Positions 1 to 5,548 of a DNA stretch of 8,658 bases are shown one piece after another. A program made the translations under genes and the position numbers. Source of the stretch: CAKSQL01 sp045649415 (GTDB lineage: Bacteria; Bacillota; Clostridia; UBA1381). The DNA is taken from the NCBI GenBank assembly GCA_045649415.1, contig JAZRPY010000008.1, forward strand, positions 1 to 8,658. The letters run 5' to 3'. The notes beneath the pieces were generated by a model that worked only from the letters and a program-made list of their open reading frames with translations, made no database searches and had not been told where the DNA came from. Each line of letters starts with the position of its first letter. Position 1 is the stretch's first letter.

Positions 1-38
1 CTTATAAAGATGTAAAAATGGCTGCAGAAAATCCGTAG
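1..38 (+). CDS. Possible C-terminal tail of a truncated plus-strand gene
   Basis: Read in the frame starting at base 3, the first 38 bases give YKDVKMAAENP followed by a TAG stop at 36-38. The peptide has a plausible composition for a protein end, and a T-run (52-59) follows shortly after. Eleven codons cannot identify a family or even prove coding. The repeats just downstream are the kind of sequence sometimes found after recombinase genes, but that link is only a guess. It could equally be non-coding DNA. Confidence 0.25.
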   Translation, partial: YKDVKMAAENP

Positions 39-67
39 TCCTTTAAGCAAGTCGTTTTTTTCATATT

Positions 68-118
68 TTCTACACAAGATGGTGTAGAATTTGGTGTAAA
101 TTCAATTTTGAACACACC
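68..118. repeat. Cluster of GGTGTA-type repeats with an 8-bp inverted repeat
   Basis: TTCTACAC (68-75) and GTGTAGAA (82-89) form a perfect 8-bp inverted repeat around a 6-base loop. GGTGTA then recurs in direct orientation at 81-86 and 93-98, each followed by an AATT-like stretch (period 12). A near copy lies inverted at 113-118 (CACACC). No T-tract follows the hairpin on either strand, so it is not an obvious terminator. Clustered short direct and inverted repeats can be protein-binding sites, for example for a recombinase or regulator. Nothing here proves that. Confidence 0.4.
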
Positions 119-135
119 TTAACAAAAACAAAAAC

Positions 136-162
136 AAAAACCCTTGTAAATCAAGGGTTTTT
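136..162 (-). terminator. Intrinsic terminator of the lipoprotein-lysS operon
   Basis: The arms AAAAACCCTTG (136-146) and CAAGGGTTTTT (152-162) pair perfectly across a 5-base loop. It starts 8 bases past the lysS stop codon. Read on the minus strand, the hairpin runs into three TTTTTG units (123-140), an interrupted U-tract. Position and orientation fit termination of lysS transcription. Confidence 0.85.
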
Positions 163-170
163 AGGGTTTA

Positions 171-1706
171 TTATTTATCCAGACTTTTCATTGTCGGGAA
201 AAGCAAAACATCACGGATGGCTGCAGAATCGGTTAAAAGCATACACATTCTATCGATACCAAAGCCGATACCACCCGTTGGTGGCATACCAATTTCAAGG
301 GCATTCATAAAGTCCTCATCAGTTGTGTTTGCCTCCTCATCGCCCATTGCGAGAAGCTCCTCCTGAGCCTTAAATCTTTCTCTCTGGTCGATTGGGTCAT
401 TAAGCTCAGAATATGCATTTGCCATTTCCCAGCCATTCATAAAGAACTCAAATCTCTCAACATACTCAGGATTATCAGGCTTTTTCTTTGTCAGTGGAGA
501 AATTTCAATTGGATGGTCAATAACAAAGGTAGGTTGAATCAAGTGTTCTTCAACATACTCTTCAAAGAACAAGCTCAGGATATCACCCTTCTTATGATGC
601 TTTTCATACTCAACATGGTGTTCATCTGCTACTTTTTTAGCCTCTTCAACAGTTTTGATTTCATTAAAATCTACTCCTGAATATTTCTTTACTGCGTCAA
701 CCATTGAAATTCTTTCAAAGGGTTGTGCCAAATCCATTTCAATTCCGTTATAGGAAATCTTTGTTGTACCAAGAACCTCCATTGCTACATGGCGATATAA
801 ATTCTCGGTCAAGTCCATCATACCATGATAGTCGGTGTATGCCTGATAAAGCTCCATCAATGTAAATTCAGGGTTATGACGGGTATCAACTCCCTCATTT
901 CTGAACACTCTTCCAATTTCATACACTCTTTCCAATCCACCAACGATAAGACGCTTTAGGTATAGCTCAAGAGAAATTCTTAATTTGAAATCCTCATCCA
1001 AAGCATTATGATGGGTTTCAAAAGGACGGGCAGCTGCTCCACCTGCATTGGAAACAAGCACGGGAGTTTCAACCTCTAAGAATCCCTGTCCGTCTAAATA
1101 TCTTCTTATAGATGCCAATATCTTTGAACGCTTGATAAAGGTATCCTTAACATTCTCGTTCATAATAAGGTCGGTATATCTTTGACGATATCTCAAATCG
1201 GTATTGGTCATACCATGGAATTTTTCTGGTAATGGTTGTAGTGACTTTGTAAGAAGGGTCAATTCCTCTACCCTGACTGAAATTTCACCTGTCTGGGTAG
1301 TAAACACTTCTCCCTTAGCAGCAACAATATCACCAATATCATACTTTTTAAAGGTGTTATATGCCTCTTCACCAAGAATATCCTTCTTAACGAAAATCTG
1401 CACCTTTCCGTCAATGTCCTGAATGTGACAGAAGCCTACCTTACCCATACCACGCTTAGACATAATTCTGCCTGCAATGGAAACAACTTGTCCGTCAAGG
1501 GGAGAAATACTTGCAATAACCTTTTTCTCTTCACCATGCACCTCAATAGTTCTTTCCTCTTCCCTACAATTTTGGCAGATATCCTTTGATGTGTGAGTTC
1601 TGTCAAATTTAGTGATTTCAAAGGGGTCCTGATTAGCGTCCTGTAGTTCTTTTAATTTATCCCTTCTAACCTGTAAAAGTTCTGATAGCTTAACTTCCTG
1701 TTCCAT
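171..1706 (-). CDS. lysS: Lysyl-tRNA synthetase, class II
   Basis: This cytoplasmic enzyme charges tRNA-Lys with lysine using ATP. The 511-residue protein has the class II layout. An N-terminal OB-fold anticodon-binding domain (about 70-155) includes SIAGRIMSKRGMGK. The catalytic core follows, with motif 2 around VYEIGRVFRNEG (261-272) plus RHNPEFTLMELYQAY (276-290), and motif 3 GGIGFGIDRMCMLL (478-491). The start is ATG at 1706, with GGAAGGA (1714-1720) seven bases upstream. The gene follows the lipoprotein gene by only 18 bases, so the two are probably cotranscribed, and it ends at the hairpin at 136-162. One oddity is residues 42-68, between THTS and the OB-fold, which are longer than in the LysRS proteins I know and carry a CQNC pair (44-47). 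The family assignment is secure. Confidence 0.98.
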   Translation of the reverse strand: MEQEVKLSELLQVRRDKLKELQDANQDPFEITKFDRTHTSKDICQNCREEERTIEVHGEEKKVIASISPLDGQVVSIAGRIMSKRGMGKVGFCHIQDIDGKVQIFVKKDILGEEAYNTFKKYDIGDIVAAKGEVFTTQTGEISVRVEELTLLTKSLQPLPEKFHGMTNTDLRYRQRYTDLIMNENVKDTFIKRSKILASIRRYLDGQGFLEVETPVLVSNAGGAAARPFETHHNALDEDFKLRISLELYLKRLIVGGLERVYEIGRVFRNEGVDTRHNPEFTLMELYQAYTDYHGMMDLTENLYRHVAMEVLGTTKISYNGIEMDLAQPFERISMVDAVKKYSGVDFNEIKTVEEAKKVADEHHVEYEKHHKKGDILSLFFEEYVEEHLIQPTFVIDHPIEISPLTKKKPDNPEYVERFEFFMNGWEMANAYSELNDPIDQRERFKAQEELLAMGDEEANTTDEDFMNALEIGMPPTGGIGFGIDRMCMLLTDSAAIRDVLLFPTMKSLDK

Positions 1707-1724
1707 AAAAATGTCCTTCCTTTC

Positions 1725-2381
1725 TTATATAGATATGTCACCCTCAGGAGCAACATATCCTTCAGCTTCAACATCAATTGTCATATATCTAATTCCAATT
1801 TTGATTTTTGAATCTGTGTCCTTAAATAAAACAAGATTGATTTTGGTGTTAGCAACCTCCCAACCTGTTCTAAACATCATAGCTCCAAGCTCCAATGCCT
1901 TAGCCTTTCCAAGCTCCTTTGCTTTTTCGTCGCCCCATTTTTCCTCAGAATACTGAGGCTCACCATATTTATTTGTATATCTTTTTATCATCTCTTCATA
2001 ATCGACTAAATAGATGCTTGTGTCACTATTCACATGATTTGTGTAGTACATACAAGTCACAAGCTTACCATTTTCAAAATGGTACTCCGACGACACAGGG
2101 TATCCACCAACAAAAAGGTCATTGTATCTTATAACTCCCTCTGCAACAGTTGTGTAGCCCTCACCATCACTTGCAGTAACATCCGACAGACTCATTCCCC
2201 ATTTCATACCTCTGAAATCTCTGTCCTCAGGAGCAATGGTTGGTTGAGGAGTCGGGGTTGCCCTTTCAACCTTGAATGCATCGTCCTCTGTGCCTTCAAT
2301 CACAACGACATCGCCACCTGTTCCCGAGCATCCTGCAAGAAGTATCATTCCTGCTATTAAAAAACTTAATAATCTTTTCAT
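1725..2381 (-). CDS. Small putative lipoprotein of unknown function
   Basis: The 218-residue product starts with a lipoprotein signal: MKR, a hydrophobic stretch (4-16), and the lipobox LAGC with the lipidated Cys at 18. It should therefore be anchored to the outer face of the membrane. A short acidic and Thr/Pro linker (TPTPQP, about 42-47) leads to a soluble domain of roughly 160 residues beginning near FRGMKWGMS. I do not recognise that domain. The ATG at 2381 was chosen because the signal peptide starts there and AAAGG lies about 11 bases upstream. The same frame is open further upstream, to 2462, but that extension would bury the signal and would overlap the promoter at 2433-2461. lysS follows after 18 bases. 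No enzyme motif is visible. Confidence 0.85.
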   Translation of the reverse strand: MKRLLSFLIAGMILLAGCSGTGGDVVVIEGTEDDAFKVERATPTPQPTIAPEDRDFRGMKWGMSLSDVTASDGEGYTTVAEGVIRYNDLFVGGYPVSSEYHFENGKLVTCMYYTNHVNSDTSIYLVDYEEMIKRYTNKYGEPQYSEEKWGDEKAKELGKAKALELGAMMFRTGWEVANTKINLVLFKDTDSKIKIGIRYMTIDVEAEGYVAPEGDISI

Positions 2382-2400
2382 AAGTGTTGCTACCTTTCTT

Positions 2401-2419
2401 GAATTTTTGTAAAAAATTC
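2401..2419 (-). other. AT-rich leader hairpin before the lipoprotein start
   Basis: GAATTTTT (2401-2408) and AAAAATTC (2412-2419) form a perfect 8-bp inverted repeat with a 3-base loop. It sits in the predicted 5' leader (about 2382-2426), just upstream of the ribosome binding site. It could affect translation or mRNA stability. It is weak (one G-C pair), so it may also be a chance product of AT-rich DNA. Confidence 0.35.
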
Positions 2420-2432
2420 CACTATCCATAAC

Positions 2433-2461
2433 ATTATACCACTTTATTTTCAAAATGTCCA
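2433..2461 (-). promoter_or_regulatory. Sigma-A promoter for the lipoprotein-lysS operon
   Basis: On the minus strand the sequence reads TGGACA (2456-2461), 17-bp spacer, TATAAT (2433-2438). A TGG just before the -10 gives an extended -10 element. The match is near consensus, with one mismatch in the -35. Transcription would start near 2426 and leave a leader of about 45 nt. Confidence 0.85.
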
Positions 2462-2490
2462 CAAAAATATAAGAAAACTTTATGATTTAA

Positions 2491-2519
2491 AACAATAAAA
2501 AGCCACCTTCAAGGTGGCT
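2491..2519 (-). terminator. Intrinsic terminator of the 6S-like RNA gene
   Basis: The perfect arms AGCCACCTT (2501-2509) and AAGGTGGCT (2511-2519) form a strong hairpin. On the minus strand it is followed by TTTTATTGTTTT. It lies downstream of the structured RNA and upstream of the lipoprotein promoter. It therefore separates the RNA gene from the lysS operon. Confidence 0.8.
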
Positions 2520-2521
2520 CA

Positions 2522-2545
2522 CGGGAATTTGCTCCCGATTTTTTT
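2522..2545 (+). terminator. Second hairpin with a plus-strand T-run
   Basis: CGGGA (2522-2526) and TCCCG (2533-2537) pair across a 6-base loop. On the plus strand they are followed by A and seven T (2538-2545). In that orientation it resembles a short intrinsic terminator for any plus-strand transcript heading into the 6S gene, though no plus-strand gene lies upstream. In minus-strand RNA it is a hairpin between the 6S body and its terminator. Confidence 0.35.
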
Positions 2546-2549
2546 AAGA

Positions 2550-2746
2550 TTAGCCCCATATAGACCGTGATAATGACAATATTTCTTACCTGCATATGCA
2601 GGTGGGTTATTACCTATGCATTTTATATGTCCACTGGCAGTCCCGGAGGAAAGGAGGCGTATATGCCATGCACAGAGTGAAAATCCCGTATAAGAAGTGT
2701 TGGTAAAAAATTAAAGTCGCACACGAGAATCACAGGGTTTTTCCAT
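2550..2746 (-). ncRNA. ssrS: Probable 6S RNA (SsrS)
   Basis: 6S RNA binds sigma-A RNA polymerase by mimicking an open promoter. This roughly 200-nt non-coding stretch has its own promoter and terminator and folds as a rod. The closing stem pairs 2729-2735 with 2565-2571 (CUGUGAU/AUCACGG). An inner stem pairs 2702-2710 with 2582-2590 (UUUUUUACC/GGUAAGAAA, one wobble). A large asymmetric bubble follows, then an apical arm begins with 2690-2694 against 2613-2617 and includes GGCA/UGCC and CACU/AGUG pairings. The 3' side of the bubble contains a 16-nt palindrome (2588-2603) that competes with the inner stem, as expected for a 6S central bubble that can rearrange. The call rests on size, architecture and gene layout, not on a covariance-model score. 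Another structured RNA class cannot be excluded. Confidence 0.68.
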
Positions 2747-2752
2747 ATGTTT

Positions 2753-2781
2753 ATATTACCATAGTTTATGCAACAAATCAA
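2753..2781 (-). promoter_or_regulatory. Sigma-A promoter of the 6S-like RNA gene
   Basis: On the minus strand the sequence reads TTGATT (2776-2781), exactly 17 bp, then TAATAT (2753-2758). The expected start is an A near 2746. The RNA would therefore begin about 10 nt before the closing stem. The promoter lies in the short space after the DUF1292 stop codon. Confidence 0.75.
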
Positions 2782-2820
2782 CGAATTTTTCTTTACAATA
2801 AGATTACATTTTATAACGAA

Positions 2821-3096
2821 TTATTCGTCGTCTGCCATTACTTCCTGGTCGCGTCTTACAAATTCCTCAAAAGCTGCTTCTACCTCTGCCTCATCTTCAA
2901 CAGGAACAAGCTCCATATCGTCATCAGTTTCACCGAAGGCAACCTTCATGATTAACACCTCATCGGTTTCCTCACCCTCAGGCATAACCTCGATTAAAGC
3001 AAAGTAGGTTTCGTTATTGAACTCAAAAACATCTATAGCTTCAAATTCAATTGTGTTACCATTTTCGTCTTCTAACATGATTATATTTTCTTCCAT
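2821..3096 (-). CDS. DUF1292 (YrzB/UPF0473 family) protein
   Basis: The 91-residue, very acidic protein matches the DUF1292 pattern. MEENIIMLEDENGNTIEFE is followed by VFEFNNETYFALIEVMP (about 23-39), a run of D/E, and a C-terminal LVPVEDEAEVEAAFEEF helix. The family is widespread in Firmicutes, and its biochemical role is not established. The start is ATG at 3096, with AAGGAGA about 8 bases upstream. It has its own strong promoter (3137-3165) and appears monocistronic. In Bacillus and many clostridia the homologue sits near alaS/ruvX, which is not the case here. No clear terminator follows before the 6S promoter. Confidence 0.93.
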   Translation of the reverse strand: MEENIIMLEDENGNTIEFEAIDVFEFNNETYFALIEVMPEGEETDEVLIMKVAFGETDDDMELVPVEDEAEVEAAFEEFVRRDQEVMADDE

Positions 3097-3136
3097 TTTA
3101 AAATCTCCTTTTTATTTTATAATAATCAGCATTTTT

Positions 3137-3165
3137 ATTTTAATATAAACCTATAAGAAAGTCAA
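3137..3165 (-). promoter_or_regulatory. Sigma-A promoter of the DUF1292 gene
   Basis: On the minus strand the sequence reads TTGACT (3160-3165), a 17-bp spacer, and TAAAAT (3137-3142). Each hexamer has one mismatch to consensus. The start would be near 3130. The -35 box lies only 7 bases past the end of the tetR-type gene at 3173, with no terminator between them, so regulator transcripts may read through into this gene. Confidence 0.85.
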
Positions 3166-3172
3166 CAATTAT

Positions 3173-3715
3173 TTACCTTTTCATAATAAATCCCGACAAA
3201 ATCCTTGCAAGTTCAACAGGATTTGTGTTAATTTCACCGTATATCCACTTTTCCACCATTGATATTCCACCAAAGGCAAACATAAGCATACGAAATTCTC
3301 TCGGGTCCTTTATATCCACACTATTTATCCATTCATTACCCATCCCTGTTCTACCAAAGACATTATCAAGTATTCTTTTTCTAAATCGACTGGCGTTTAC
3401 TCCTTCAAATAAAATTTTATATACCTCTTTGTTTTCTTCTATAAACTCAAAAAAAGTCAATAGCTTTTTCTCTGTGTTTTCGTCCTTATATATATTTATT
3501 TTAGGTGTTTTTTTAATGATATCATCCTCAATCTCATCAAAAAGGTCATACTGGTCCTCATAATAAGCATAAAAGGTTGACCTGTTTATATCTGCAACCT
3601 CACATATCTCCTTCACAGTTACCTTATTCATAGGCTTTTTTGATAACAATTCAATAAGGGCTTCTTTAACTATTCTCTTTGTCATCTGTGTTCTTCTGTT
3701 TTCAGGCTTATTCAA
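3173..3715 (-). CDS. TetR/AcrR family transcriptional regulator
   Basis: With a TTG start at 3715 the protein has 180 residues. The N-terminal helix-turn-helix domain (about 10-55) contains VTVKEICEVADINRSTFYAYY (about 32-52), the classical TetR recognition-helix signature. The C-terminal ligand and dimer domain ends in FGGISMVEKWIYGE and NPVELARILSGF, as in the TetR_C_7/DhaS-like group of Firmicutes. TTG 3715 is preferred because AGAGGTGG (3722-3729) precedes it at proper spacing and family members start at this point (NKPENRRT). Longer in-frame starts at 3748 and 3799 lack a good ribosome binding site. It is divergent to the acyl-CoA synthetase gene and shares an overlapping promoter region with it. 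It probably represses that gene, itself, or both, in response to a fatty acid or acyl-CoA, but this is inference. Confidence 0.92.
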   Translation of the reverse strand: MNKPENRRTQMTKRIVKEALIELLSKKPMNKVTVKEICEVADINRSTFYAYYEDQYDLFDEIEDDIIKKTPKINIYKDENTEKKLLTFFEFIEENKEVYKILFEGVNASRFRKRILDNVFGRTGMGNEWINSVDIKDPREFRMLMFAFGGISMVEKWIYGEINTNPVELARILSGFIMKR

Positions 3716-3721
3716 GTATGT

Positions 3722-3729
3722 CCACCTCT
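3722..3729 (-). promoter_or_regulatory. Ribosome binding site deciding the TTG start of the TetR gene
   Basis: The minus strand reads AGAGGTGG, 6 bases before the TTG at 3715. No comparable purine-rich site precedes the upstream in-frame ATG (3748) or TTG (3799). Confidence 0.7.
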
Positions 3730-3806
3730 TTTTTAAACATTTTTCCATTATTTGTCTATTTAATAACACAATTTTCACATCTATTGGTTGTGATTCCAAC
3801 TCGGTG

Positions 3807-3835
3807 TTGATATAATTATATTATAAAATTATACA
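3807..3835 (+). promoter_or_regulatory. Probable promoter of the acyl-CoA synthetase gene
   Basis: The sequence reads TTGATA (3807-3812), a 17-bp spacer, then TATACA (3830-3835). The -35 has one mismatch to consensus and the -10 has two. The start would be near 3842, giving a leader of about 29 nt. It overlaps the opposing promoter at 3815-3843. Confidence 0.6.
3811..3833. promoter_or_regulatory. Candidate operator: inverted repeat between divergent promoters
   Basis: TATAATT (3811-3817) and AATTATA (3827-3833) form a perfect inverted repeat with a 9-base spacer, centred on 3822. It lies inside both divergent promoters. A TetR dimer bound here would cover both. The repeat is purely A/T and contains the -10 sequence itself, so the symmetry may be incidental. 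Confidence 0.4.
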
Positions 3836-3843
3836 AAAGTCAA
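3815..3843 (-). promoter_or_regulatory. Sigma-A promoter of the TetR-type regulator gene
   Basis: On the minus strand the sequence reads TTGACT (3838-3843), a 17-bp spacer, and a perfect TATAAT (3815-3820). It is the stronger of the two divergent promoters by consensus. The start would be near 3808, giving a leader of roughly 90 nt before the TTG start. Confidence 0.8.
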
Positions 3844-3854
3844 GATACCAGTGT

Positions 3855-3860
3855 AAGGAG
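3855..3860 (+). promoter_or_regulatory. Ribosome binding site supporting the TTG start of the AMP ligase
   Basis: AAGGAG lies 10 bases before TTG 3871. The next in-frame ATG is far downstream (codon 57), so this site decides the start. Confidence 0.75.
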
Positions 3861-3870
3861 TGGATTAAAT

Positions 3871-5511
3871 TTGAAAAACTATTACAATGTAAAAAAGATT
3901 GAAAATTTTCGTGAACTTGTGTATTCTTCAGCTGAAAAATTTAAAAACAAGCCTGCTTTCAAAATAAAAGAAAATGGGAAAATAAAAAATATTACCTATT
4001 CCCAACTCAAACTTCAATATAAAAGCCTTGTATCATATATGCTTGATATGAGATTGATGGATAAAAGAATTGCAATTATCGGTAAAAACAGTTATCATTG
4101 GCAAATGCATTATCTTGCAGCTGCCACAGTGGGAGTTGTTGTTCCATTAGACAAGGAGCTATCAAAAAATGACCTGAATGATTTTATTGTAAGTGCAGAA
4201 TGTAAAGCTGTTTTTGCAGACGAAAAAATAATAGAAAAACTGAAGGATGTATGTGATGAATCGATAATTCTGTGTCCTTTAACACATAAAATTCCTCTAT
4301 CATCAACTCAAGACAACAGAATTGATAATTTGAAAATTGACGGGGATGAAATGAGTGTTCTTATATTCACATCAGGAACAACAGGAAATTCTAAAGGGGT
4401 ATGTCTTTCACAAAACAACATTCTTTCCAACATAAGGTCAACCTTAAGTGTTGTGAAGGTTGACAAAAAATCAGCAACACTTTCGATCCTTCCCTTGCAC
4501 CACACCTATGAATGCACACTAAACTTTTTATTGATGATATCAGCCGGTGCTTGCATTTCCTATGCCGAGAGTCTTGGAAAGATAAAAGAAAACTTAAAGG
4601 AATTCAAGCCAACCTTTTTGGTGGTTGTGCCTGCATTACTAAATATTTTAAATAAACGATTTGTGTCCACAATCAAAGCTAGTGTTCCAAAAAAATATAG
4701 CAAGCCATTTTATGATTTACCTCTTCATGAAGCACTATTAAAAATACCATTTTGGCTTAGAATAATTATAAAAGAAAAAATCAAAAAGGAGCTTGGCGGG
4801 AAAATTCATACCTGTATTATTGGAGCAGCAGATTTAGACACAGAACTTGTTTTTAATTTTAAAGCACTTGGAATAAGAACTCTCCAAGGGTATGGCCTAA
4901 CCGAATGTTCTCCCCTTGTTGCAGGGAACTCTGATTTTTATTTTAACGCTCAATCAACAGGTATTGCAATCCCTGGTGTTGAAATAAAAATTGACCAACC
5001 CAATGAATATGGTGAAGGTGAAATTTTAGTTAAGGGCGATAATATTATGCTTGGTTACTATAACGACCCTGAAGCAACAAGTAAGGTCTTTAAAGACGGA
5101 TATTTATGCACAGGTGACTTAGGTTATATGGATTCAGACGGTGCCCTATATATCAGGGGCAGACTTAAAAATGTGATAGTCACCACCAATGGTAAAAATA
5201 TTTATCCTGAGGAGCTTGAAACAAAGTTATCACAATTTGAGGAGATAAAGGAATCTATTATTTTCTCAGGAAAAAATATAAATGAGGACATAATGGTTAA
5301 GGCAAAAATTGTTCCTGATATGGATGTTTTAAAGGAGAAGCTTGGAAATTCAAAAGAAATGGATGTCTATGATTACATAAATCAATTGATTCAAAAACTA
5401 AACGAAACCCTTCCCCGATACAAACGAATAAACTCCTTTGAGATAATTGAGGGTGGGCTTGATAAAACCACCACCCAGAAAATCAAAAGATACGGAGAAA
5501 ATATTAAATAA
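3871..5511 (+). CDS. AMP-dependent acyl-CoA synthetase (long-chain fatty acid CoA ligase-like)
   Basis: The 546-residue enzyme belongs to the adenylate-forming superfamily. It activates a carboxylic acid with ATP to an acyl-AMP and passes it to CoA. Visible core motifs are the phosphate-binding loop FTSGTTGNSKGV (166-177), YGLTEC (341-346), TGDLG (414-418), RGRLKNVI (429-436) with the hinge region, NGKNIYPEELE (440-450), and the C-terminal KTTTQKIKR (532-540) with the likely catalytic Lys 537. There is no signal peptide or clear membrane span. The segment WLRIIIKEKIKKELGG (295-310) is typical of FadD-like long-chain enzymes rather than acetyl-CoA synthetases. The start is TTG at 3871 with AAGGAG ahead of it. 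The divergent TetR-type gene suggests control by fatty acid or acyl-CoA. The exact substrate cannot be read from the sequence; activation of another aryl or alkyl acid is possible. Confidence 0.93.
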   Translation: MKNYYNVKKIENFRELVYSSAEKFKNKPAFKIKENGKIKNITYSQLKLQYKSLVSYMLDMRLMDKRIAIIGKNSYHWQMHYLAAATVGVVVPLDKELSKNDLNDFIVSAECKAVFADEKIIEKLKDVCDESIILCPLTHKIPLSSTQDNRIDNLKIDGDEMSVLIFTSGTTGNSKGVCLSQNNILSNIRSTLSVVKVDKKSATLSILPLHHTYECTLNFLLMISAGACISYAESLGKIKENLKEFKPTFLVVVPALLNILNKRFVSTIKASVPKKYSKPFYDLPLHEALLKIPFWLRIIIKEKIKKELGGKIHTCIIGAADLDTELVFNFKALGIRTLQGYGLTECSPLVAGNSDFYFNAQSTGIAIPGVEIKIDQPNEYGEGEILVKGDNIMLGYYNDPEATSKVFKDGYLCTGDLGYMDSDGALYIRGRLKNVIVTTNGKNIYPEELETKLSQFEEIKESIIFSGKNINEDIMVKAKIVPDMDVLKEKLGNSKEMDVYDYINQLIQKLNETLPRYKRINSFEIIEGGLDKTTTQKIKRYGENIK

Positions 5512-5547
5512 AAAAATATGCTTTCCATTTTGGAAAGCATATTTTTT
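5511..5547. terminator. Bidirectional terminator between convergent genes
   Basis: A perfect 17-bp inverted repeat (5511-5527 and 5531-5547) surrounds a TTT loop. It has an A6 run on the left and a T6 run on the right, so it works as an intrinsic terminator on either strand. It starts at the last base of the AMP-ligase stop codon and ends one base before the stop of the minus-strand 96-residue gene. It serves both transcripts. Confidence 0.93.
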
Positions 5548-5548
5548 A

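Noticed and set aside
2382..2462. N-terminal extension of the lipoprotein to an upstream start at 2462
   Set aside because: It would overlap the promoter and leader and place 27 residues before a clear lipoprotein signal peptide.
2655..2683. Plus-strand GGAGG followed by ATG, looking like a small gene start inside the 6S region
   Set aside because: The frame closes after five codons (MPCTE), and the bases are explained by the minus-strand structured RNA.
2816..2828. Palindrome ACGAATTATTCGT across the DUF1292 stop codon
   Set aside because: Only 6 bp per arm and no T-tract on either strand, so not a convincing terminator; likely chance in AT-rich DNA.
3225..3563. 112-codon plus-strand open frame
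   Set aside because: Antisense to the TetR-type gene, no ribosome binding site of note, low-complexity product.
3716..3799. Longer N-terminus for the TetR-type regulator (starts at 3748 or 3799)
   Set aside because: No good ribosome binding site there, and family members begin near the TTG at 3715, which has AGAGGTGG ahead of it.
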